NCBI GenBank assembly: GCA_004211235.1
Contig: SEEY01000322.1
Location: 1-5,301 of the forward strand
Origin: Rubrivivax sp.
GTDB lineage: Bacteria; Pseudomonadota; Gammaproteobacteria; Burkholderiales; Burkholderiaceae
Reading direction: 5' to 3'
DNA length: 5,301 nt
The notes under the pieces are model-generated. The model was given only the letters and a program-made list of their open reading frames with translations. It had not been told where the DNA came from and made no database searches. Position 1 is the first letter of the stretch; each line of letters opens with the position of its first letter. Below, piece by piece: positions 1 to 4,985 of the stretch. The translations under genes were made by a program, and so were the position numbers.

Positions 1-20
1 GGCTTGAATGAATGGGTCAT
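1..20 (-). CDS. 5' end of a gene downstream of the allophanate hydrolase (partial)
   Basis: An ATG on the minus strand at 18-20 is preceded, 7 nt away, by a strong Shine-Dalgarno sequence AAGGAG (plus-strand 28-33). The readable codons give Met-Thr-His-Ser-Phe-Lys before the window ends. The start lies 36 nt after the stop of the allophanate hydrolase gene on the same strand, so the two are probably cotranscribed. Six codons are too few to name a product. The call rests on the ribosome binding site, its spacing and the operon-like position; a chance ATG behind a purine run is the alternative. Confidence 0.6.
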
Positions 21-27
21 GGATCGG

Positions 28-33
28 CTCCTT
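28..33 (-). promoter_or_regulatory. Ribosome binding site of the partial downstream gene
   Basis: AAGGAG on the minus strand, 7 nt before the ATG at 18-20. It matches the anti-Shine-Dalgarno sequence well and is the main reason to place a gene start at the left edge. Confidence 0.6.
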
Positions 34-56
34 GGGTGATCGAAAAGGCGGGGCGT

Positions 57-1871
57 TCAGGCGCGACGCTGGCTGGTGATGAAGGCGCGCCAGCCGCCGT
101 GGGACGTGATGTCGGTGGCACCGGCCAGTGCATAGCCTTCGCAGATGAAGCCGTGCACGGTGCTGCCGTCGGCCAGCAGCACGCTGCCCAGGCCCAGGGG
201 CGGCGGGATCAGCGCGAGCAGCGAACCCACCTGGCGCAGCGGCACGTTCCAGACCTCCACCGCGATGGCGGCGCCGCCTTCGGCCACGCGTTGCAGGCCG
301 GGCTTGGTCGGCACCGTGCCGCGCAGCGCGTGCAGGCGGTAGCAGGGCGCCGTCGTCGTCGCCTCGCGCAGCGTGGCGCCGCGCTCGGTGAGCTGGCTGT
401 TCAAGGGCATGCCGGACAGGTGCGCGCCGACGACCGCCAGCGGCAGCGTCATCGCCTCGGCGGCAGGCCAGCCGCCGGCGGTGCCCGACAGGCGCCGCGC
501 GCCGGTCGCGCCGAGCGGCAGGGTCAGGGCCGACTGCCAGGCGACGCCGAAGCGGGCGAGGGCGGCGTCGGCGTTCTCCGGCGCGATGAAGGTGACGCCG
601 AAAGGCAGGCCTTGCGCGTCGATGCTCGCCGGCAGCGCCAGCGCGCACCAGCCCAGCAGGTTGACGAAGTTGGTGTAGCGACCCAACCGCGCATTCACGC
701 CGATGGGGTCGGCATCCAGCTCGGCAAAGCCCGGGTGGTTGGGCGCGGTGGGCACCATCAGCAGGTCCACCTGCTGCCAGACGGCGGCCGTGTCGCGCTG
801 CGCGGCACGCAGCGTGTACTGCGCCTGGAAGGTTTCGGTGGCCGTGAGACCGATGGCGCGTTCGATGACGCGCCGCACCGTCGGCTCGATGGCTTCGGGG
901 TCGCTGGCCAGCAGCGCCTGCACGACCGCATGGCGCTCCGCCACCCAGGGGCCGTTGTAGAGCAGGTCCGCCACGTCGTGCAGCGGCGTGAAGTCCATCG
1001 GCACGACGTCATGCCCCAGCTCACGGGCCCGTTGCAGCGCCAGCGCCCAGCCGGGCGCGTAATCGGCGCTGAGGTCCGGCGCCACCGGCACGCCGATACG
1101 CAGACGCCCGGGCAGCCGCGGCGGGCCGGGCTGGAAGTGGCTGTAGGCGTCTTGCCGGTCGGGGCCCTCGATGATGGCCAGCACGGCCGCCGCATCTTCA
1201 ACGGTCAGGGCGAACACCGACACGCAGTCCAGCGTCCGGCAGGCCGGCAGCACGCCGCTGGTGCCGACGCGCCCGGGTGTGGGCTTCAGGCCGACGAGGT
1301 TGTTGAAGCCGGCCGGCACGCGACCCGACCCGGCCGTATCCGTGCCGAGCGAGAACGGCACTTCGGCACGCGCCACCGCCACCGCCGAGCCCGAGCTGGA
1401 ACCGCCGCTGACTCGCTGCGCATCGAAGGCGCTGACGGGCCGGCCGTAAGGCGAGCGCGCCCCGACCAGGCCAGTGGCGAACTGGTCGAGGTTGGTCTTG
1501 CCGAGGCAGACGGCGCCCTTGTCGACCAGGCGCTGCACGACGTTGGCGTTGGCGGCCGGCAAGTAGCTGAAAGCCGGGCAGGCCGCCGTGGTGGGCAGGC
1601 CGGCGACGTCGATGTTGTCCTTCGCGGCAAAGGGCACGCCGAACAACGGCAGGCGCGTCAGCAACTCGGCACGGTTGGGTGTGGCGCTCAGCTGCGCTTC
1701 CAGCGCCGCGATATGCGGCTCCAGTTCCGCGGCGCTGGCGCGGTGGATCCAGGCCGCTGCGTCTTGACGGCCGAGGCTGGCGGCCTGGGCGCTCAGCAGT
1801 TCGCGGGGTGCGGCGCCGTCTAGATAGGCTCGATGCCAGTCGTCAAGGGTCAGGAGGGATCGCTCGGTCAT
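57..1871 (-). CDS. atzF: Allophanate hydrolase
   Basis: This 604-aa protein should hydrolyse allophanate to ammonia and carbon dioxide in the cytoplasm, the last step of ATP-dependent urea breakdown (after urea carboxylase) or of cyanurate/biuret degradation. Residues 1 to about 450 form an amidase-signature domain: catalytic Lys84 (FAAKDN), cis-Ser158 (SGGSSSG) and nucleophile Ser182 (DTAGSGR). The 74- and 98-residue spacings agree with my memory of characterised AtzF. The YNGPWVAER segment (305-313) holds the Tyr and Arg that I recall as substrate contacts, separating this family from GatA and other amidases. Residues about 475-604 form the small C-terminal domain typical of full-length enzymes, so the gene looks intact. 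I chose the ATG at 1871; the frame stays open to a TTG at 1970, but those 33 residues look non-conserved and would span the candidate promoter. No urea carboxylase gene lies upstream; a divergent pldA does. The function call is strong; the pathway it feeds is not decided. Confidence 0.95.
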   Translation of the reverse strand: MTERSLLTLDDWHRAYLDGAAPRELLSAQAASLGRQDAAAWIHRASAAELEPHIAALEAQLSATPNRAELLTRLPLFGVPFAAKDNIDVAGLPTTAACPAFSYLPAANANVVQRLVDKGAVCLGKTNLDQFATGLVGARSPYGRPVSAFDAQRVSGGSSSGSAVAVARAEVPFSLGTDTAGSGRVPAGFNNLVGLKPTPGRVGTSGVLPACRTLDCVSVFALTVEDAAAVLAIIEGPDRQDAYSHFQPGPPRLPGRLRIGVPVAPDLSADYAPGWALALQRARELGHDVVPMDFTPLHDVADLLYNGPWVAERHAVVQALLASDPEAIEPTVRRVIERAIGLTATETFQAQYTLRAAQRDTAAVWQQVDLLMVPTAPNHPGFAELDADPIGVNARLGRYTNFVNLLGWCALALPASIDAQGLPFGVTFIAPENADAALARFGVAWQSALTLPLGATGARRLSGTAGGWPAAEAMTLPLAVVGAHLSGMPLNSQLTERGATLREATTTAPCYRLHALRGTVPTKPGLQRVAEGGAAIAVEVWNVPLRQVGSLLALIPPPLGLGSVLLADGSTVHGFICEGYALAGATDITSHGGWRAFITSQRRA

Positions 1872-1883
1872 CGGCGCGCTCGT

Positions 1884-1893
1884 TGGTATACAA
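1884..1893. promoter_or_regulatory. Candidate GntR/FadR-type operator at atzF
   Basis: TGGTATACAA fits the general GntR (FadR/FCD subfamily) half-site arrangement T-N-G-T-(N2)-A-C-N-A and is centred on the palindrome GTATAC (1886-1891). It overlaps the candidate -10 of atzF, 13-22 nt before the start codon, a position suited to repression. GntR regulators are often found beside amide, urea and pyrimidine catabolic genes, but none lies in this window, so the assignment is inference from a short motif. Confidence 0.35.
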
Positions 1894-1912
1894 GTCGGTA
1901 CTCCAGCATCAA
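1885..1912 (-). promoter_or_regulatory. Candidate sigma70-type promoter of atzF
   Basis: On the minus strand, TTGATG (plus-strand 1907-1912) is followed after 16 nt by TATACC (1885-1890). Each box matches 4 of 6 consensus bases. Transcription would begin roughly 7 nt below the -10, leaving a leader of only about 5-10 nt before the ATG at 1871, where no good Shine-Dalgarno sequence is visible. Inferred from sequence only. Confidence 0.4.
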
Positions 1913-2091
1913 GCGTGCCAGTGGCCTTCGTCGGTCCACATCCGCGGCGCGGGCAGTGAAAGCGGGTCAACGCGTGCCGGGCGCATCACCTTGGGGCGGG
2001 GCGCACCAGTTCATGCCGGTCAGGCCGGCGCCTCCTGCAGGCCTACAAGCGCAGCGCATGCGCGCTGGCAGGCGTCCGCGCGCGCCGTCCC

Positions 2092-2097
2092 TAGACT
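2092..2097 (+). promoter_or_regulatory. Possible -10 element for pldA
   Basis: TAGACT, in the context CCCTAGACTCG, matches 4 of 6 bases of a -10 box and lies about 55 nt before the pldA start in the divergent intergenic region. No convincing -35 sits at the right distance. This is the best candidate I see, but weak. Confidence 0.2.
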
Positions 2098-2141
2098 CGC
2101 CGACCGTGCGCCGGCAACGCGGCTGGCGCCGATCAACAACA

Positions 2142-2148
2142 AGGGAGG
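2142..2148 (+). promoter_or_regulatory. Ribosome binding site of pldA
   Basis: AGGGAGG lies 4 nt before the ATG at 2153. Another ATG at 2149 follows it directly, but that frame gives a protein with no recognisable features. The 2153 frame begins with a signal peptide and runs into the phospholipase, so the Shine-Dalgarno sequence serves 2153. Confidence 0.7.
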
Positions 2149-2152
2149 ATGA

Positions 2153-3325
2153 ATGCGCGTGCCGTCAACTCGACACCGGTGGTGTCCCCCTGGCGCAGGG
2201 CTGCTGTTGGCCCTGCTGGCGCCGCCGCTCGCCGCTCAGACGTCGCTGAGCCCACAAAGTCCCGCAGGCCAGCCAAGCCAGCCGAGCCAGCCGACGGCGC
2301 CGCTCGATGCCTGCGTGCAGATCGGCCCTTCTGCCGACCGCCTGGCCTGCTACGACAAGGCGATGGGCCGCGCGCCGGCTGCCGAGCTGCCCGCCCAGGT
2401 CGACACACCGGCGAATGGCGCCTCTGCGCCGGCGGCGACGTCGTTGCTCGCGCCCACGGGCGCCGCCGCGCCGGTGGCCGCCGCTGCCGAACGGAGCGAG
2501 CCGCCCAGCCTCATGTCCAAGTTCTGGGAGCTTGACGCCCAGGACAAGCGCGGCGTGTTCAATCTCCTCGGCTACCGGCCCAACTACGTGCTGCCGCTGC
2601 ATCGCACCAGCCGCATCAACCGCGCGCCGCAGTCGCCCAACCAGGCCGCCGTGGAGCTGCCGAACTACCGGCGCGAGGAGGCCAAGTTCCAGTTCTCGCT
2701 GCGCACCAAGCTCGCTCAGGACGTGCTTCTTCCAGGCGGCGATCTCTGGGCCGCGTTCACACAGCAGGCCATGTGGCAGATCTGGAACGGCAAGGACTCC
2801 AAGCCTTTCCGCAATTCCGACTACGAGCCCGAGCTGATCTACATCGCGCCGACACCGCAGGGGCTGCGCGAGCTGCCCTTCGGCTGGCAGTGGCGCTACA
2901 CGCAGCTGGGCCTGGCGCACCAGTCCAATGGCCAGTCCGACCCGCTGTCGCGCAGCTGGAACCGCATCAACCTCGCAGCCGGGTTCGAGCGTGGCGACTG
3001 GTCGCTCATCACGCGTTTCCTGCGCCGGCTGAAGGAGGACGCGTCGACCGACAACAACCCCGACCTCGTCAACTTCCGCGGCCGGGGCGAGTTCCAGCTC
3101 AACTGGGCACACGGCAAGCACACCGCGCAGCTGCTCTACCGCACGACGCTCAAGGACGCCAAGTACGGCGCCCTGCAATTCGAATGGACCTATCCGGTCT
3201 TCGGCGACCAGCCCAACGGCCTGCGCTGGTATGTGCAGGCCTTCCGCGGTTATGGCGAGACGCTGACCGACTACAACTTCCGCCAGAACAGCATCGGGGC
3301 GGGCTTCAGCTTCCTGCAGTTCTGA
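2153..3325 (+). CDS. pldA: Outer-membrane phospholipase A (OMPLA family)
   Basis: A 390-aa precursor of the calcium-dependent outer-membrane phospholipase, which cleaves acyl chains from phospholipids that reach the outer leaflet. Residues 1-28 look like a Sec signal peptide (basic start, LLLALLAPP core, cleavage near Ala27-Ala28/Gln29). Residues 30-50 are Pro/Ser/Gln-rich. A CYD-type motif follows, with Cys54 and Cys66 (LACYDKA) that could form a disulfide. Residues 75-118 are Ala/Pro-rich linker. The barrel runs from about 130 to the C-terminal Phe390, a usual outer-membrane-protein ending. The active site is intact: His256 and Ser258 in HQSNG and Asn270 in SWNR have the same spacing (2 and 14) as E. 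coli His142/Ser144/Asn156, and Ser266 matches the calcium-site Ser152. It is about 100 aa longer than E. coli PldA, all of it N-terminal. It appears monocistronic: divergent from atzF and followed by a gene with its own promoter. Confidence 0.93.
   Translation: MRVPSTRHRWCPPGAGLLLALLAPPLAAQTSLSPQSPAGQPSQPSQPTAPLDACVQIGPSADRLACYDKAMGRAPAAELPAQVDTPANGASAPAATSLLAPTGAAAPVAAAAERSEPPSLMSKFWELDAQDKRGVFNLLGYRPNYVLPLHRTSRINRAPQSPNQAAVELPNYRREEAKFQFSLRTKLAQDVLLPGGDLWAAFTQQAMWQIWNGKDSKPFRNSDYEPELIYIAPTPQGLRELPFGWQWRYTQLGLAHQSNGQSDPLSRSWNRINLAAGFERGDWSLITRFLRRLKEDASTDNNPDLVNFRGRGEFQLNWAHGKHTAQLLYRTTLKDAKYGALQFEWTYPVFGDQPNGLRWYVQAFRGYGETLTDYNFRQNSIGAGFSFLQF
2268..2294 (+). repeat. Three tandem 9-bp units inside pldA
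   Basis: Three consecutive copies of GCCAGCC(A/G)A encode the Gln-Pro-Ser repeat just after the signal peptide of PldA. Because the unit is a multiple of three, gain or loss of copies would change linker length without breaking the frame. Confidence 0.7.
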
Positions 3326-3344
3326 ACGCCGAGGCGTGAGGGAG

Positions 3345-3357
3345 GCAGCGGCGCTGC
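3345..3357 (+). terminator. Weak stem-loop after pldA
   Basis: GCAGC and GCTGC pair around a 3-nt loop (GGC), 20 nt after the pldA stop. There is no run of T after it, so at most it is a weak or Rho-assisted terminator. The next promoter begins at 3373. Confidence 0.2.
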
Positions 3358-3372
3358 TGTCGTTGCCAGCGC

Positions 3373-3401
3373 TTGACTTGTTTCGATGATTGGCTAATCA
3401 T
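3373..3401 (+). promoter_or_regulatory. Promoter of the sdpR-sdpI-like unit
   Basis: A near-consensus -35, TTGACT (3373-3378), is followed after 17 nt by AATCAT (3396-3401), which matches 4 of 6 bases of the -10 consensus. A start about 7 nt downstream of the -10 falls on the A of the ATG at 3408, predicting a leaderless mRNA. This fits the absence of any Shine-Dalgarno sequence before that ATG. Confidence 0.6.
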
Positions 3402-3405
3402 CGAA
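3382..3405. promoter_or_regulatory. Perfect inverted repeat, likely SdpR autorepressor operator
   Basis: The arms TTCGATGATT (3382-3391) and AATCATCGAA (3396-3405) are exact reverse complements around the 4-nt centre GGCT. The repeat covers the end of the promoter spacer, the whole -10 and the probable transcription start, and stops 2 nt before the ATG of an ArsR-fold regulator. A dimeric winged-helix repressor bound here would block RNA polymerase. The repeat is seen directly; binding by the adjacent regulator is inferred from position and from the known autoregulation of this family. Confidence 0.7.
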
Positions 3406-3407
3406 CC

Positions 3408-3710
3408 ATGAGCCTCGTATTCAAAGCGTTGTCCGATCCCACCCGCCGGCAGGTGCTGCTGCTGCTGCGCGAGGGCCCCTTGAGCGCGGGCGAGCTGAGC
3501 GATCAGTTCACCGTGGCCAAGTCCACCATGTCTGCCCACTTCGCGGTGTTGAAGGAGGCTGACCTCGTGCACACCGAGAGGGAGGGCACGTCCGTCATCT
3601 ACCACCTGAAGCTGTCGGTGCTCGAAGAGGCGCTGCTCGGCTTCGTCCATTCGTTCGACCCGGGCGCTGGCTCGGGTGTGCCGCAAGCCGCCAAGGAGAC
3701 TGCACGATGA
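3408..3710 (+). CDS. sdpR: ArsR-fold autorepressor, SdpR family
   Basis: This 100-aa protein should be a dimeric winged-helix DNA-binding repressor. The start FKALSDPTRRQVLLLL (5-20) is the classic ArsR/SdpR first helices; the recognition helix lies in about 37-50 (AKSTMSAHFAVLKE) and the wing in 55-67. It closely resembles what I recall of Bacillus subtilis SdpR over its whole length. There is no cysteine, and the ArsR metal motif (ELCVC) is replaced by ELSDQ, so metal sensing is unlikely. In the known Sdp system the repressor is relieved when the SdpI membrane protein sequesters it, and the next gene here looks SdpI-like. I chose the ATG at 3408: the alternative TTG at 3390 lies inside the operator and has no ribosome binding site, while 3408 coincides with the predicted transcription start. 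The stop overlaps the next start (ATGA). Confidence 0.87.
   Translation: MSLVFKALSDPTRRQVLLLLREGPLSAGELSDQFTVAKSTMSAHFAVLKEADLVHTEREGTSVIYHLKLSVLEEALLGFVHSFDPGAGSGVPQAAKETAR
3693..3698 (+). promoter_or_regulatory. Ribosome binding site of the sdpI-like gene
   Basis: AAGGAG inside the end of the repressor gene, 8 nt before the ATG at 3707. It supports that start and contrasts with the repressor gene, which has no Shine-Dalgarno sequence. Confidence 0.75.
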
Positions 3711-4084
3711 AAAACGACCTGATCGCTGGCCTCGCCTGGGGCGGCGGCATCGTCGCCGTGGCGCTCGCGATGACCTGGGCGCGCAGGCAGGGCTACGTGG
3801 ACAGCGACACCGTCACCCGCGTGGTCATCTGCCTGAACGGTTTCATGATCGCCTGGTACGGCAACCGCATGCCCAAACGCTTTTTCCCGGACGCGTTGGC
3901 CCGCAAGGTGAGCCGGCTCGGCGGCTGGAGCATCACCCTCGGTGGGCTCGCCTATGCGGGGCTGTGGATGTTCGCGCCCTTCCATGTGGCCGTTGCGGCG
4001 GGCTCTGCCGCGGTGCTGGCCGGCGTCGCGGTGCCGCTGGTGTATTGCTTCTCGCAGCGGCACAAGCTCAAGAACGCCGGCTGA
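3707..4084 (+). CDS. Small SdpI-like integral membrane protein
   Basis: This 125-aa protein is very hydrophobic, with about four membrane segments (roughly residues 5-24, 36-51, 73-90 and 93-114) and a basic C-terminus. The loop after segment 2 reads GNRMPK (52-57), followed by RKVSRLGGW (66-74). This resembles the GNYLPK and W-R-K-x-H-R-x-G-G pattern that I associate with the C-terminal half of SdpI. SdpI is about 200 aa with an additional N-terminal DUF1648 part, so this would be a shortened version. Pairing with an SdpR-type repressor by a 4-nt overlap strengthens the idea that the protein detects a membrane-active signal and/or sequesters the repressor. No sdpC-like toxin gene is nearby. 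The membrane protein call is firm; the SdpI relation is inferred from short motifs and context. Confidence 0.75.
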   Translation: MKNDLIAGLAWGGGIVAVALAMTWARRQGYVDSDTVTRVVICLNGFMIAWYGNRMPKRFFPDALARKVSRLGGWSITLGGLAYAGLWMFAPFHVAVAAGSAAVLAGVAVPLVYCFSQRHKLKNAG

Positions 4085-4099
4085 AGGCCGGAGCCGGCG
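4075..4099. terminator. GC-rich stem-loop between convergent genes
   Basis: CGCCGGCT (4075-4082) and AGCCGGCG (4092-4099) pair perfectly around a 9-nt loop. The hairpin spans the end of the sdpI-like gene and sits directly beside the stop of the convergent GFA gene (TAG at 4101-4103 on the minus strand), a position suited to a shared terminator. Neither side carries a T run, so it is not a standard intrinsic terminator. Confidence 0.4.
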
Positions 4100-4100
4100 G

Positions 4101-4496
4101 CTAATCCATGTGCTCGATGTCCGACGGCATGACAACCCAACCGTGCATGCGCTCTTCATAGACCGAGAAGGTCGGGCGTGGGAAGGCCGGGTCCGCGAAG
4201 GCACCCACGGGGATGGCGATCATGTCGTCGTTGCCGGCCGTCACGTACCAGACGGTCGCGCCGCAATCGGCACAGAAGGTGAAGGTCGCCGCCGATCCCT
4301 CGTCGCCGACCCGCACGAACTGCTTGCCCTCGCCACGGGTCGTCACGTTGGCCCGGCTGAATCGCGCCTGGGCGGCAAAGACACTGCCTGTGCGGCGCTG
4401 GCAGGCCAGGCAATGGCAGACCGACACGCGGATCGGTTCGCCCTCCACCTGGGCCGACAGCTTGCCGCAGCTGCAGCTGGCGAGGCGGTTGGTCAT
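4101..4496 (-). CDS. GFA-family (Gfa/CENP-V fold) zinc protein
   Basis: This 131-aa protein belongs to the family named after glutathione-dependent formaldehyde-activating enzyme. All seven family cysteines are present: Cys8 and Cys10 (SCSCG) with Cys75 and Cys78 (CADCG) for the structural zinc, and Cys27, Cys29 and Cys32 (CHCLAC) for the second, catalytic-type zinc. Length is normal for the family. The true reaction of most members is unknown; binding or transfer of glutathione adducts is the usual suggestion, so no specific enzyme name is given. The start at 4496 has only a weak G-rich Shine-Dalgarno sequence. It follows the VOC gene by 43 nt on the same strand and is probably cotranscribed with it. 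The pairing of a GFA protein with a glyoxalase-fold protein is compatible with aldehyde or thiol-adduct chemistry, but that is inference. Confidence 0.9.
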   Translation of the reverse strand: MTNRLASCSCGKLSAQVEGEPIRVSVCHCLACQRRTGSVFAAQARFSRANVTTRGEGKQFVRVGDEGSAATFTFCADCGATVWYVTAGNDDMIAIPVGAFADPAFPRPTFSVYEERMHGWVVMPSDIEHMD

Positions 4497-4539
4497 GCGC
4501 CCGCCCGTGAGGTTGGTGCCGCTGGATGGGGCAGCATCC

Positions 4540-4923
4540 TCACTGCCCCGCCGGCGGTTCCCACAGCTCGACCTTGTTGCCCTCCGGGTCCATCACCCAG
4601 CCGAACTTGCCGTACTCGGACTCGTCGACCTTGTCCTGCACGTCGCATCCTTCGGCCCGCAGCGCCGCCAGCAGCGCATGCAGGTCCGCGACGCGGAAAT
4701 TGATCATGAAGGGCGCGCTGCTCGGTGCGAAGTAATCCGTGTCCGCCTTGAACGGCGTCCACAGCGTCATGCCGGCGCCACTCGGGTTGTCGTCGGCCCA
4801 CTGGAAAGTCGCGCCGCCCCATTCGCTGACGTTCAGACCGAGGTGACGCTGATACCAGGCGTTCAAGGCCTCGGGATCCTTTGCCTTGAAGAAGATGCCG
4901 CCGATGCCGGTGACGCGTTTCAT
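4540..4923 (-). CDS. VOC-family (glyoxalase/bleomycin-resistance fold) protein
   Basis: A 127-aa protein with two beta-alpha-beta-beta-beta halves: residues 5-56 (GIGGIFFKAKDPEALNAWYQ, the usual start of the fold) and 71-124 (the FMINFRVADL strand and helix, then FGWVMDPEGNKVELWEP). Glu119 in the final motif is a typical metal ligand of the superfamily. The first strand (IGGIFFKA) lacks the usual His or Gln ligand, so metal binding is uncertain. VOC proteins include lyases, dioxygenases, epimerases and antibiotic-binding proteins, and nothing here fixes the substrate. The start at 4923 is supported by AGGAG 5 nt upstream. It has its own candidate promoter and is probably cotranscribed with the GFA gene 43 nt downstream. 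Confidence 0.9.
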   Translation of the reverse strand: MKRVTGIGGIFFKAKDPEALNAWYQRHLGLNVSEWGGATFQWADDNPSGAGMTLWTPFKADTDYFAPSSAPFMINFRVADLHALLAALRAEGCDVQDKVDESEYGKFGWVMDPEGNKVELWEPPAGQ

Positions 4924-4928
4924 GGGAG

Positions 4929-4933
4929 CTCCT
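4929..4933 (-). promoter_or_regulatory. Ribosome binding site of the VOC gene
   Basis: AGGAG on the minus strand, 5 nt before the ATG at 4921-4923. It lies within the 8-bp palindrome GGAGCTCC (4925-4932), which is probably too short to hide it. Confidence 0.65.
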
Positions 4934-4954
4934 GAAGTCGGTTCGCGGATGCGC

Positions 4955-4985
4955 AGCCTATCCGTTCAGCGGGTTCCCCTGTCAA
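4955..4985 (-). promoter_or_regulatory. Candidate promoter of the VOC-GFA unit
   Basis: On the minus strand a perfect -35 TTGACA (4980-4985) overlaps the stop codon of the CAP gene. It is followed after 19 nt by TAGGCT (4955-4960), a weak -10. The spacing is long and the -10 poor, so this is moderate evidence that the VOC-GFA pair can be transcribed independently of the CAP gene. Confidence 0.35.

Noticed and set aside
12..1823. A 603-codon open frame on the plus strand opposite atzF
   Set aside because: It is antisense to a gene with full family motifs. Its translation is Arg/Gly/Ala/Gln-rich without recognisable domains, as expected for an opposite-strand frame in high-GC DNA.
1872..1970. 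A 33-residue N-terminal extension of allophanate hydrolase from a TTG at 1970
   Set aside because: The added residues look unlike the family, there is no ribosome binding site, and the candidate promoter (1885-1912) would lie inside the gene. The ATG at 1871 gives the usual family length.
2034..2041. The 8-bp palindrome CCTGCAGG in the atzF-pldA intergenic region
   Set aside because: Short palindromes of this kind are common in GC-rich DNA, and it is not placed at either promoter.
2149..2535. An ATG-start frame 4 nt before the pldA start, sharing its ribosome binding site
   Set aside because: Its product has no recognisable motif, while the 2153 frame begins with a clear signal peptide and continues through the whole phospholipase.
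2165..3178. A 337-codon open frame on the minus strand opposite pldA
   Set aside because: Low-complexity Arg/Gly/Ala/Leu translation opposite a phospholipase with an intact active site; an opposite-strand shadow.
3390..3407. TTG at 3390 as the start of the SdpR-type regulator
   Set aside because: It lies inside the perfect inverted repeat and upstream of the predicted transcription start, with no Shine-Dalgarno sequence. Family proteins begin close to the FKALSDPTRR motif.
3408..3710. Metal-sensing ArsR/SmtB repressor
   Set aside because: The protein has no cysteine and lacks the metal-binding helix motif. The partner gene is not a metal efflux or arsenic resistance gene.
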